NCBI GenBank assembly: GCA_963082975.1
Contig: OY720349.1
Coordinates: 67,640,501 to 67,704,500, forward strand
Direction: 5' to 3'
DNA length: 64,000 nucleotides
DNA from: Labia minor
Lineage: Eukaryota; Arthropoda; Insecta; Dermaptera; Spongiphoridae
Positions 23,363-34,321 of this stretch are shown here, piece after piece. The number at the start of each line of letters is the position of its first letter. The first letter of the stretch is position 1. The translations under genes were made by a program, and so were the position numbers. A model generated the notes under the pieces. It saw only the letters and a program-made list of their open reading frames with translations, was not told the DNA's origin and searched no databases.

Positions 23363-25222
23363 TTAATGAGATGTATGCAGTTGTTTTCTTGAAACAAGAA
23401 TCTCAATATCTGGCTTAATATTGGAAACTTTTAATCTAAGATCCGGCTCTACATTTAATTTGTTTCTATATTTAGACTTAATATAAAATAGTACCGAAAA
23501 AGCTTGTTCGCATAAATATGTTGTGCAGAATGGAATCAAGTGTTGAAGTGCTTTATTTGCAAGCGCAGGATAATCTGACATGAGAAGTAACCAAAAGTTG
23601 CTCAATTCAGTTTTGTTAAATTTTAGTTTATAAGTTGTATCACATGATAATTCCACGAGAATATCTTGTTCAGGTGCAGATAAATGTTTAGCATTTGTAA
23701 TTTCCATATTAAATGGATCTCTGATCCAGTTATTGCAAGGATCAGGAGTAGAAAAATACTTCCTGAAGTTGCTTTTCAAAGTAATTAAATGTTCAACAAA
23801 TAATTGACGCGTTTGATTAAGCAATTTTTCACTGGAGCTTTCTATGAAATCATTGAGAGTTGGAAAAGACTCATATACACCGTTCTGGATGCGTTTCGAC
23901 CACAAGTCGATTTTTTTAATCATTGCTTCTATTTTATCTTCAACTTTAAATATATTTACAACAGTACCTTGCAGGCTCAAATTAAGTTCGTTCAATTTTG
24001 TAAAAATATCAGTCAAGTAAGCCACCTTAGCTAACCAGATAAAATCATTGAAACATTCGGTCAGTTCAAAATGCGCATCTATTAAAAACAATCGTATTTC
24101 ATCTCGAAGCTCAAAAAGGCGAATGAGTACTTTCCCGCGGGACAACCAACGTACATCTGTATGTAATAATAAATGTGTATGTTGACTACCCATTTCCTCA
24201 CACAAAATTTTAAAAACTCTGGAATTAAGTGGACGAGCCTTAATGAAATTGACAATTTTAACTACTTCGTCTAATGTTCTTTTCAAATCTGGTGACATAT
24301 TTTTGGCTGCTAATGATTCTCTGTGAATGCAGCAATGATTCCAAACAACCTGAGGCGCAACATTTTTAATAAGAGCAATCAATCCAGTTCTTGTACCTGA
24401 CATTGCACGAGCACCATCAGTGCAAATTCCAACACATTTTGGCCACTCTATTTCATTTTCGGTTATAAAATTATTCAAACTGTTAAATATGTCATTAGCT
24501 GTCGTTCGTGAAGGTAGTGAATCACAAAACAATACATCTTCTTGTATTTGATTTTCAAACTCATATCTAATGAAAGCTAACAAATTGGCATTATTAGTGA
24601 CATCAGTACTTTCATCCAATTGTAATGAGTAATAGTGACTTTTGCGCACTCTCGATATTAATTCTTCTTTTATATTACATGACATGTCTTCAATCCTATT
24701 CTTAACCGTATCATTTGATAATGAAATCAAATTTATATCGTTTGCTGCTTTAGTTCCTAACATTATATTTGTAATTACTTTTGTAGCAGGAAGAATTAAT
24801 TGCTCTGCTATATTATGCGGCTTTCCTGCTTTAGCAATAAGTAGAGCTACTTCATATGATGCCATTACTGCTTTCTTACTCATACCACCAGATCCCGTCT
24901 TTACCATCAATTTCTGACTTGAATTAAGTTCTTCTTTTTTCATTTTAAAAAATTCGATAGACTTACTAACATGCTCGCTGTGCTTTGTTTGTAAATGACG
25001 TCTGAGATTAGCAGGTTTCATACTTTCATTGGATAAACTTTCCTGACATAGAACGCAGACTGGTCTTTCCACATCATTGTTGCAAATATAAGTAAATCCA
25101 AATGATAAATAATCATCCGAATATTTTCTAGTTTTGCGTTTCTTGGTAGAGTTTGCTGTTGATGCCTCATCATCTGATTCTTTCCGTTTCTGTGTTGAAC
25201 CAGTTTGTAGCCAACGATCCAT
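23363..25222 (-). CDS. hAT transposase, ZBED5/SCAND3-like, 619 aa
   Basis: A cut-and-paste transposase that binds the element's ends and moves it in the nucleus. It opens with a basic patch (KKRKTRK, 27-33), then a BED zinc finger with C56-x2-C59 and H76-x4-H81. The RNase-H-like core keeps all three catalytic acids in their family contexts: D203 in QLDESTDV, D269 in CTDGARAMSG, and E572 in TYLCEQAFS. The family's C297-x2-H300 (CCIH) and the W359 box (TDVRWLSRG) lie within the insertion domain. A hATC dimerisation segment follows to the end (KSKYRNKL at 582-589). The start ATG at 25222 gives the usual MDRWL-type N-terminus. No intron is needed, and the length is normal for this branch. It looks functional by inspection. 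A domesticated host gene is unlikely because the ends and target duplication are intact. Confidence 0.93.
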   Translation of the reverse strand: MDRWLQTGSTQKRKESDDEASTANSTKKRKTRKYSDDYLSFGFTYICNNDVERPVCVLCQESLSNESMKPANLRRHLQTKHSEHVSKSIEFFKMKKEELNSSQKLMVKTGSGGMSKKAVMASYEVALLIAKAGKPHNIAEQLILPATKVITNIMLGTKAANDINLISLSNDTVKNRIEDMSCNIKEELISRVRKSHYYSLQLDESTDVTNNANLLAFIRYEFENQIQEDVLFCDSLPSRTTANDIFNSLNNFITENEIEWPKCVGICTDGARAMSGTRTGLIALIKNVAPQVVWNHCCIHRESLAAKNMSPDLKRTLDEVVKIVNFIKARPLNSRVFKILCEEMGSQHTHLLLHTDVRWLSRGKVLIRLFELRDEIRLFLIDAHFELTECFNDFIWLAKVAYLTDIFTKLNELNLSLQGTVVNIFKVEDKIEAMIKKIDLWSKRIQNGVYESFPTLNDFIESSSEKLLNQTRQLFVEHLITLKSNFRKYFSTPDPCNNWIRDPFNMEITNAKHLSAPEQDILVELSCDTTYKLKFNKTELSNFWLLLMSDYPALANKALQHLIPFCTTYLCEQAFSVLFYIKSKYRNKLNVEPDLRLKVSNIKPDIEILVSRKQLHTSH

Positions 25223-25257
25223 TTTATGGAGTAATTTATTAACATTGAACTACAATA

Positions 25258-25290
25258 ATATAAATATAATATAAATATAATATAAATATA
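25258..25290. repeat. Short tandem repeat, ATAAATATA units
   Basis: Three to four copies of an AT-only ~11-bp unit lie just upstream of the transposase start, inside the hAT leader. Confidence 0.7.
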
Positions 25291-25316
25291 ACGAATTATT
25301 ATTTACTAGCTATGTT

Positions 25317-25436
25317 TTAATATGATTTTAAATGAATGTTTTAATATCATTTTAAATGAATGTTTTAAATCATTTTAATAAATGTTTTAAATCATTTTAA
25401 ATAAATGATTTAATATCATTTTAAATGAATATTAAT
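25317..25436. repeat. Tandem repeat in hAT leader (~20-24 bp units)
   Basis: Diverged units built on CATTTTAAATGAATGTTTTA recur about five times. They lie 95-215 bases upstream of the transposase ATG and may bear on its transcription, though nothing shows this directly. Confidence 0.8.
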
Positions 25437-25450
25437 TTATATAATAAATA

Positions 25451-25541
25451 TATTTCGTAATTTGATTCTAAAATATTATTAATTTCGTAATTTGATTCTA
25501 AAATATTATTAATTTCGTAATTTGATTCTAAAATATTATTA
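25451..25541. repeat. Three perfect 30-bp tandem repeats
   Basis: The unit includes TTTCGTAATTTGATTCTAAA followed by ATATTATTAA and is repeated three times with no visible change. Such identity means recent duplication within the hAT leader. Confidence 0.9.
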
Positions 25542-25725
25542 AAATAAATATTTTTTATTCATAAAACTAACTTATACTTACTCTCAAAAACAGCCTTTCT
25601 GGGAAATTGCAAAATGTGTTTAGTGTTTTTATAAAATAATGATCATGCAAATTACACTAAAAATTAAAAAAAATTATTAGCTATAATAAACTATTATTAG
25701 CTATAATTTAATTATAATTAATTAA

Positions 25726-25835
25726 ATTAATAAAAATAATTTAAAGATACAACTCGTTGAGAAATGAACTTATAATTAACATTAATAAAAATAATTTAAA
25801 GATACAACTCGTTGAGAAATGAACTTATAATTAAC
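25726..25835. repeat. Perfect 55-bp tandem duplication
   Basis: Two identical 55-bp copies (25726-25780, 25781-25835), each containing GATACAACTCGTTGAGAAAT. The identity implies a recent event and supports a young insertion or recent polymerase slippage. Confidence 0.92.
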
Positions 25836-25849
25836 ATTTGCTTTAAAAC

Positions 25850-26000
25850 TGTTTAAAACCCCAGAGTGGACGCTGACAATTTGGGTTTTTCCGGGTAAGA
25901 CTGTCCCCTCCCCTGGTTTTCCCCAATAACAAAGTGAAAGAAAATTCCCTTATATGCCTCCCCTTCCGAGCCCCTAAGAGGGGTTATTTTAAAGGAACAA
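25850..26000. other. GC-rich patch in hAT leader
   Basis: About 150 bases near 45-50% GC, with CCCCTCCCCTGG and CCTCCCCTTCCGAGCCCC, lie between AT-rich segments. It is open for 62 codons on the minus strand from an ATG at 26041, but those codons show no known motif. It may be the transposon's promoter region, a leader exon, or captured sequence. Confidence 0.4.
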
Positions 26001-26287
26001 TCGAAAAATGATTTTAAATGAATGAATGGATGAAAATTCAAATTTTATATATAGTTTTTTATATATGTTTATTTATTCACAAAAAATTAATTGACATAAT
26101 TATCAATTTAATAAAATAAAATAGTATTATTAATAGTATTAAATTATAGCCGTAATTCTCTAGGAGGATATAGTTAAACAATGAACTTTAAATATTTATA
26201 TATGTATATATTTTTACGATGATTTTTTTCCGAGGACCGCGGACCCCCAGTAAAGGCTTCGCGGACCCCCAGGGGTCCGCGGACCAC

Positions 26288-26303
26288 AGTTTAAGAACCA
26301 CTG
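26288..26303 (-). repeat. hAT right terminal inverted repeat
   Basis: Inward sequence CAGTGGTTCTTAAACT, followed by GTGGTCCGCGG. It lies next to target duplication 26304-26311. Confidence 0.93.
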
Positions 26304-26311
26304 ATCTATAG

Positions 26312-28006
26312 TATATTATTTATTTATTGAAATATATGGATCAATTTCTCTGTCAATTTTTTTCAACACGACTTAACTATTAATTTCATGTAAAACTAGA
26401 AAATTCTAAAAATAAAAAATGTTTCTAAAAATAGAACATTTTTAATTGAAAATAAAATATTTTTTTTTCTTTATATCAGTTATATTTATAGATATATTAT
26501 TGTTAACCTCAAAATCAAAGTTAAAAATAAATTTATATAAATATAAAATTAATGTCGAATTTCAACACATATTTTAATTTTAGATTTAATAACTTTTATA
26601 CTTTATGCGCATTTCGGTAATTACACCATTATCAATAAATAGGCGGAGATGACATGAAGAAAGCCACCTATTATTATTAAGAATAATTTTTGATTTAAAA
26701 ATAAAACTAAATTTGGCTACACGTTAATTTATCTACTTTACGTAGGTATATATTATATTATATAGGTTGTTTCAAAGTTCATTTCTATATATGATTTGAT
26801 TATGGAGATTAATTAATATGATATAATAATATGCCTATGACTATGCCAAAATCTGTTTTATTTTAGCTGTTTATTTTATTAATAAGATTTTTAATTAATA
26901 TTTTCCATTACCGTATATCTATAATCTATTTGAATAATAATAATAATAAAAATTGGATTTATAGAATATGCTCATTAACGGGATAATAGTTATTTAAATT
27001 GTTGTCATAAAATTGAAAATATACAATTCCTATTTTATTGTTGCATTTCCGATTTTTTTTCAAACCTATCTTCCATTCAAATAATGAAATAGAAATGTTT
27101 AATTTGTTGTGTTCTATTGATAATATCTATTTATTCTTTTATTATATAAATACATTGGGATGTAAAATATACAATAGGTATAAAAAAATTCCAAAAGGAA
27201 GCAGGAAATCTTTTCTTAATCATTTCACAAATAATAACAATAGACATAAAAACATAATACCTATATAATAATATATTTATTATTATCTTTGTCATTAGTA
27301 TCATATTATTTTTAATTTTAAACTATAGAATGTAATTAAGTATTTTTAACTAAGCTTCAAATTTCTTTAAAAGATCTGAATAATAAAAGTGTCAATCGTC
27401 ATTAGAATTTTTTGTTAGAATAGTAGAAAATAGTTCAAAATTCATTTTATAGTAAGATCAGTTAAAAATAATGACTGGATTCACTTTCAACAATTATTAT
27501 TTTAAAAATTTTAAAAAGAAAAAAATGAATTCCTAAGCTAGAAGACCAACTTCATTTTTTATAGATAGATAGATTTGTAAATTGAAATGGATTTTATTTT
27601 ATTTTATTTATTTGATTATTAAAATTTTGTTCCAAAGGTAGATTAGAGTGACAAAGAGCCTGGGAGAAAGAAAATAGTTAAAATAAAAAAGTTGACTACT
27701 AGTATAAGTCTATGCCCCGTCGAAAACGTCTCTATAAACTTCTTTGATAGGAATAAAAAAATATCAGGATAATTTATCAATAATAAATATGTATAACCTT
27801 AAAATGATATCTAGAAAAATTGAAAGATATTTTCAATTAGGAGCAGAACTATGTATATGGACAAGCGAGATCAAAATTAGGTCTAAAAAGAAAACGAGTA
27901 AAAAAGAATGGGTGAAAATTTAGTTAAAAATAATAATTCAGTTGCATAAACTCTTCAAGGAGAATATATTATTTGGCGGTCATATACTCTTAGTATATTA
28001 TTAGAG
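26312..28006. other. AT-rich non-coding stretch
   Basis: No gene supported. The plus-strand frame at 27038-27268 is AT-driven. A short GATA run lies near 27563. Confidence 0.5.
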
Positions 28007-28060
28007 CAGGGGTTCCCGACCTGGGAGGGGAAGATTGGGTGGCGTTAGAAAATATTCATA
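28007..28060 (+). mobile_element. Solitary hAT-like left end
   Basis: CAGGGGTTCCCGACCTGGGAGGGG has the form of a hAT terminus. I could not find a matching right end or an 8-bp duplication within the next 2 kb, so only a truncated relic can be claimed. Confidence 0.35.
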
Positions 28061-28159
28061 AAATAATTGTTTTCGTTAATAAAAACAATCTAATAATTGA
28101 ATGATTATTTTTAGTTGTTGAAAATATTTTAAATCTAATCATTGCTTAAATATTTAAAG

Positions 28160-28205
28160 CCGTAAGATATAGAACTTGAAGTGGAGGGTTCAACCCTCAC
28201 CGAAT
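28160..28205 (+). repeat. Possible tRNA-derived SINE relic
   Basis: AGTGGAGGGTTCAACCCTC followed by ACCG resembles a tRNA T-arm with an RNA polymerase III B box (GTTCAAnnC) and is followed by an A-rich stretch. No A box or full cloverleaf is visible. Confidence 0.25.
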
Positions 28206-29029
28206 TAAAAAAAAATAAAATTGGATTTGATAACTAAAAATAAATCAATAATAATATAAAACGCTTAAGTTTAGTCTCGATAATCTAAATACATAGTTTG
28301 AAAAAATGACTTTTAATAATTATGATAGCTATTAGGTTCTTTTAACCGTCAACATTGACAACTATTCAAATTATAATATTTATAAAATTTCTTTAACTTA
28401 AGGTGTTTTGATAAGAATTATATTAAATTATATAATGTCTACAATTAATATGTAACAAATTTTCAAATTTACAGAATTTATTTTTGGAATATTGATATGT
28501 TGTTTTTCTATATAGATATATAAAAAAAATTCGTCTACAAAATTTAAAAAAAAAAAAAATTACATTACTTAAATATAACTTTAGAATTTTGGAAATTGAA
28601 CTGAATATAATATCAGGAGAGAATTTTATAAATATTTATTTCCCCCCCCCTACGACCAATAAACTCGTCATATATATTCGCTAAGATGTATGGATGGTTG
28701 TATGGATGTTACTCGTTATTTTTAAAAATAAGATTTTTTAAAAATTCATTTTGGATTATTTATCATAAAACATCATAAACTATAAATGAAAAACCAAAAT
28801 TGCCAACTTTCTAATTATTAGCCTAAATAATAAATATATTTAATTTTTTAATTATATCTAGTTTTGGAATTCGTAATAAGGGTGTTTTAGGATTAAATTA
28901 TTCTTAAATAATTTTTATATTATTATAATAGATATTTTATAAATGAAAAATTAAATAATTGATAAAATTATGCCAAAATTTCAGAATAAAACGTTCGATA
29001 AAACAAATGCTAATGTTACTAGAACGGGA

Positions 29030-29250
29030 AAACATACCAATAGAGTAGGGGTATTTAGAGGGGTAAAAGAATTCCTGCTCCTTGATCGATAGGCCTCCCA
29101 CGCTACCTTAGCAGGGATGTTCTTTCATCCTTCGCCCTATTATACGATAGAATGCTAATAACAAAAACACCTCTGAAAATCTGAAACGGTAATTTATACT
29201 GAGTAGATGGGAGGCCTCAACCCGCAATGTCCGATGCATCTCCAACCAAC
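29030..29250 (-). repeat. Unclassified repeat with inverted 10-mers
   Basis: A region of moderate GC holds AGGCCTCCCA near 29090 and its inverse TGGGAGGCCT near 29208. The minus-strand GCGTGGGAGGCCTAT recalls a phrase near LINE 3' ends in insects. No frame is sustained. I regard it as a transposon relic of unknown class. Confidence 0.35.
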
Positions 29251-29754
29251 CTAATCAGGTCAAATATCAATTAATTAATAATTAACCCAATTCCTTAATT
29301 AGTTTCTATAAGGGATTTTCTTTATATTGACTTTCTTATTATAATAATTTGTAAAAAAATCCTCGAAATTTCATCTTTACGAGTAATAAAAAATAAAATG
29401 TATTCCAAGTTAAAAAATAAATTAGACAAATATATAATATAATAATCAAGAATAAAATATTCAAAGTGTATATTATTTAATGATTTTAAATACAACTGCC
29501 TACAGAGCACTTATGTAACTTACAATATATTATAATTGTATGATTGTTATTAATGTTTAATCTTCAAATCAGATTTTATAAATCACAAATGTTACTTTTT
29601 ACAAATATTATTTAATTAATATGGAATATGTATATTTTATATAAAATTGAATTTGGATATTTTATGTCTTTGAGGGAATTTTAATCGTTATATAAAAAAT
29701 ATTATCAACTGTTGCTATTTTACTAAAATATCCAATCTAATCTTTATTCTAAAT

Positions 29755-30058
29755 CAGGGCTTCTTTATTAACTTTTTTATATAGCGACCCCCTTCAAGCT
29801 TAGGAAATTTTACACGACCCCCTCCTCCATAGAATGAAATATATATTAACCGTAGATGTAGATGTAATATCGCACTATTTTATACAATGTAAATAAAATA
29901 AGGATTAAAGAATACATACCCATTCATTTCACATAAATATAATTTAATAATTTTAAAATTTTATTTATAATGATTCAAAAGTATCAGATCTTTGCGACCC
30001 CCTTTCAGTAGTCTCGCGACCCCCCTGGGGGTCACGACCCACAGTTTAAGAAGCCCTG
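29755..30058. mobile_element. Non-autonomous hAT element, 304 bp
   Basis: Ends CAGGGCTTCTTTATTAAC and, inward from the right, CAGGGCTTCTTAAACTG. A perfect 8-bp duplication TTCTAAAT (29747-29754, 30059-30066) again has TA at its centre. GCGACCCCC-type subterminal motifs occur at both ends, and there is a near-palindrome GACCCCCCTGGGGGTC at 30018-30033. The layout matches the large hAT at 22977-26303, though sequence differs. No coding. Confidence 0.94.
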
Positions 30059-30066
30059 TTCTAAAT

Positions 30067-31269
30067 CAAATAAATATTTAAATTTTATATAATATATATA
30101 AATGAGAATAAAAATACTAATTTTTAATGAAAAATATCGTACAGATAAAAATGAAATATCTATAAAATATGGGAACTAAGGGACATGTCGATCTATTAAT
30201 ACTATAATTTTATTGAAATTTCCTCAGATTAATATTACATAAAGTTTTCAAAAATATTTTATAAAAAAATTAAGATAAAACGAATTTTAAATTGAGTTTT
30301 CTTTGAATATATATCTTCTACACTTGGAAATAGGAAGGCCCATCCATATCCTTCAAGTAAAACTATGTGGCACATCTTTTGACAATATCATTATATAAAA
30401 TTTTAAATTGAAATTTTTTAGTTAAGTATTTAAAAAATGAAAGTAAATATGTATATGAAATTATATTTAAAAATAACCAAACCTTTAAATTAAAACAAAT
30501 ATTTATGATAGGTAAGATGTTCTTGTTCTTTTGGAGTATTGTAGAAATATATGTATATATAATGATTGTCATTTTAGTCTCTGAAAAATAAAAACAATTA
30601 TTCCATAACCACATCTTATTTTCAATGGAAATTAATTATATGCGAGTTGAACGCCTTTTCTCCCACGTGAAATCATGATTTAACAATATAATAATATTCC
30701 TTAAAATCAAAATGCATGTCTTTTATCCTTTATTTAGACGATTATCATTTTCTGATCATAATGATAGATTGATAGAAAATTAAAAAAGATTTGAATTTCA
30801 AATTACTATCAGTAAATCAATAAAAATATTTTTTATAAAATTACATATATACGATACATAATTCATTTGTACTTATAAATGTACTATGGGTATTTGAATT
30901 GTTTGTTGTGTGTCATGTTATTATTAATTTAAGTAATTTCCTATACAAATATTGACTGGTTGTTGTCCGTTCGTAAAAATAAATATTTTATTGGAAGTGG
31001 GAGTTGTTCAACGGTTCTCAATTGGATGGATGATCGTTTAATTAATATATCATTTGGACGTATTAGTGAAAGCAATAGAACGAAGAAAGTACCAGCCGTT
31101 TACATCTGTCGATTTAATGACTAATAAAAGATTTATTGAAATAATCATTGATAAAATGAACGTTTATTAATGAATCATCATGCGAAGAATAAAAAAAATA
31201 AGAAATGAATCAAACATTAATTTTGAAATGTAAGCAGTCGAACAGTTTACTAAAAAAGGAATAGATGAT

Positions 31270-31300
<31 letters not shown>

Positions 31301-31750
31301 TTTAAGAGGAAATATTTTAATTTTGAATCTTTTCGTTTATCTCCCGACTTTTCAATGACATCATCATTCTTTTTTTCTTTTTTTTTTTTGTTTGCCTTGG
31401 GGTCAATCGTTCTTGTTCCTTTAAGTAAAGCGTGAGGGAGGGATTTTATTATGACCTTCTTTAGAATGCTCTCAAGTTCATTGGAAAATTGATTTGAAGG
31501 CTGGCTGGCATTCAATCATTTTTATTCATATTTCGAGGTTGATTTTGATAATTTCTATCATGATTAATTAATTAATATTAATATTAATATCAAAGACATC
31601 TTTTATATTAATAAACTTAATTCCATATTTGAACTATGAAATATTATGTCTGAAATGTATAAATATGGGTGTGTGTTCATGTTATTTCCTTATCAAGTTG
31701 TGGAAAAAAATATTAAATATCTACTACTAACACTAATCAAAGAAATACAC
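30067..31750. other. AT-rich non-coding stretch
   Basis: No gene supported. A 28-base T run at 31272-31299 accounts for the lysine block of the frame that crosses it on the minus strand. The segment 30990-31120 is somewhat GC-richer but has no open frame of note. Confidence 0.5.
31272..31299. repeat. Poly-T tract (28 bases)
   Basis: The longest homopolymer in the window. Confidence 0.9.
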
Positions 31751-31759
31751 TGGTTAGAG

Positions 31760-32386
31760 CAGTGATTCCCAAAGTGATCTATATCGGCCCCCAGGGGTCT
31801 AAATTCTAGGTCAACGAATAAAAAATTTGGGGGTCTACGATAGTGGATCTCAACATACACTGATAGTACCTATTTACTTACATTATTCTACATATTTTAT
31901 AATATAAAGACATACTTATATATGTATTATTTATAATAAAACTCCCTATGAAGTAAAATATGTATTATATACCTATGTTTATAAAATTGTGTAAGTTGTA
32001 GGATGTAGGCCCTCGTTTTCGAAGAGATTTGAGATTAAACCTTATAAAATGTTGATAATTTATTAATTTATTATAAAAGCATCAGATTCATCCTTCCTAC
32101 TAAAAACATTTACTTATTGCTTAGTTAAATTTATGTTTATTTTATATTACAAATATTTTATATAACAGAGACAAAATTTTATTTTGAATAGTTTTAAAAT
32201 TTAAATTCAATTAATAAATCTATAAAACTTAACAAAACTTAAAAACCATGTGCTTTTTCACTAAACTTCACTTTAGTTAGAAATTTACAAAAAATAAATA
32301 TCATGTAAGTAGGGGGTCCACCCAAAACCGAAAATCATAGCAAGTGGTAGACCACCTACGACACAAAAATTTTTTGGGAACCTCTG
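31760..32386. mobile_element. Non-autonomous hAT element, 627 bp
   Basis: Ends CAGTGATTCCCAAAGTG and, inward from the right, CAGAGGTTCCCAAAAAA, flanked by a perfect 8-bp duplication GGTTAGAG (31752-31759, 32387-32394) with central TA. A GGCCCCCAGGGGTC palindrome sits just inside the left end (31787-31800), and GGGGTC motifs occur near both ends. The interior is AT-rich and non-coding. Confidence 0.94.
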
Positions 32387-32394
32387 GGTTAGAG

Positions 32395-34320
32395 GAATGA
32401 AATTTAATTAAAACAATTGTCTACTTAAATTATTTATTTGATTAGTGTTGATGAGAAGAGTCGTTATAATTGTGAAATAGTGGCATTTAAATCGTCTGTA
32501 TATAAATAATTAATATGATTACATATAAAATAATTGTATTTATTGGTTCTAATTCAAATTTTTGTAAACAATAATTATCAATTATTTTCCAAATTATTAA
32601 TATTAATACTAATAATACTAATACTAATAAATTGATCTTTGATAGTGATAAAAAAATAATTAATTAATTGAATAATTTAATTAACATTTACAGTCAATTT
32701 CTCCAATTTAGCAATAAAGAAATATTAATAGAATTTAATAGAAAAATTAATATTTTCTAAAAAAAATGTATTACAATAGTAATACAAGGTTAAAAGATTA
32801 TATTCATTTATTTTTCATACATATTATAAAAATAAATCTAAATTACTTAGATAGGGAGAAAATTATAGTAATGCAAAAATATTTAGATATATATATATAT
32901 ATATATATCTAAAATAGGAATAAATAATTGGGTGTATTTAAATAAAAGTAAATTCATCTATAGTTTATATAGTTCACATAAGTATATAGGCATAGAAAAT
33001 AATAATGGTTCTCTTGGGGTTAGGTATAATTTTCAGTAATTTCCTAGCTCTGGTTGAAAACAGCACAAGGTTGCATAAACATGACCCCGAAAGTTGCATA
33101 TTGCTAATTCATTCATTGAAGCTCGGATTAAATTAATACAATTATTAATGGGGAGTTATAAGAGTTTGTATATTGTTTTTGAATATTTACATGTTGAGAC
33201 AATATTAATTTATAATATATCTATTCCGAGAGGAAGAATGGATTTATTTATGTATAATTAATAAATAAAAAGGTATGTCGATGTTAATAATGTTGATAGA
33301 TTTCTAATTAACTGATCACGATTAACCACATGCATCCATAAGAATAAGTAATATGTATAAAACACAAATCTCTTGAACAATTTTTCTTTTTTTAATTAAA
33401 TTTTATGGATAATTACAAGTCTATCTCAGTTAATCTCAAAAGTGTTATAATTGAAAGTTTAATATATTATATTTTGAATAATTTTTGAGATTACAGAGAA
33501 AATATATAATTGTTTTTGAAAATTTGTATTTTTTCTTTGTAAAAATGATTTGAATAAATTTTAAATAAAATAAATTTGTTCTTCTAATAATTTTCATAAT
33601 AATTAGATTTTTGTTTAGGTTACAGAAAAAAAAAACAATTAGAATGACTAAAAACTTAATTTTTATTATAATTGAAATTTAATTTTTGAAAATCATTGTA
33701 AAATCAATTATAATTGATTTTCAATAATTTGTCGGATTTTTAAGATTTATATTCATTCAAATTGATAAATTTTTCAATAGGACAGAAATATCTTAAATTT
33801 ATTTATTTATACTGCATTGGAATTTGATATTAAATACACACTAGAATAACTAATATTTTGGAATAATCGATGACTAATTGAAACAATAAACTTCTCTTAC
33901 ATAAAATAGATATATATATATATATATATATTAATAATAAAAACGAAAGCGGGTTAAATATTTATTACATAACATTAATTAAAATTTAAAAAAATCTATA
34001 ATAAGATTTTATATATATATATAGGAATATTCGAGTATAATTAGAGAACTATTTTTATACTTTGGAGAAATATTGGAAATGTTACATCAATTCAACTTTT
34101 AAAAAGAACTTTCAACGATTCAGAATCAAATAATTTTTATCTTTCTTTAAAACTATTTAATTAATTAGATGGAACTTATTTTTGTGAAAAGTATGATCAA
34201 AACTTTCTTATTATCTGTTTGAAAGGAGGTGTGGGTGGAAGATTTCACTATTTATATACTATCGATTATTTAAAAAACTAAAGATTTGGGAAAAAAGTAT
34301 CAATATGTAGTTGTAAATTT
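32395..34320. other. AT-rich non-coding stretch
   Basis: No gene supported. (TA)n runs at about 32888-32909 and 33911-33931. A slightly GC-richer part near 33005-33130 has no sustained frame. Confidence 0.5.
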
Positions 34321-34321
34321 T

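Larger units (their letters stand above)
22977..26303 (-). mobile_element. Complete hAT transposon, 3327 bp
   Basis: Termini are CATAGGTTCTTAAACT (left) and, reading inward from the right, CAGTGGTTCTTAAACT: 14 of 16 positions match. A perfect 8-bp duplication flanks the element. Both ends carry repeated CGGACCCCC motifs (two on the left; at the right also a 20-bp near-palindrome at 26261-26280), the likely transposase-binding sites. Inside is one uninterrupted minus-strand transposase gene (23363-25222) with 386 bp of trailer and about 1.08 kb of leader. The leader contains tandem repeats and a GC-rich patch. Intact reading frame, intact target duplication and closely matching ends suggest a young, possibly still active copy. 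The terminal sequence and protein point to the Buster/Charlie side of hAT (ZBED5/SCAND3-like relatives). Confidence 0.95.

Noticed and set aside
24642-24917. 91-codon plus-strand open frame
   Set aside because: Antisense shadow of the hAT transposase gene.
31210-31515. 101-codon minus-strand open frame with lysine runs
   Set aside because: The lysines come from poly-T tracts; no conserved part and no splice context.
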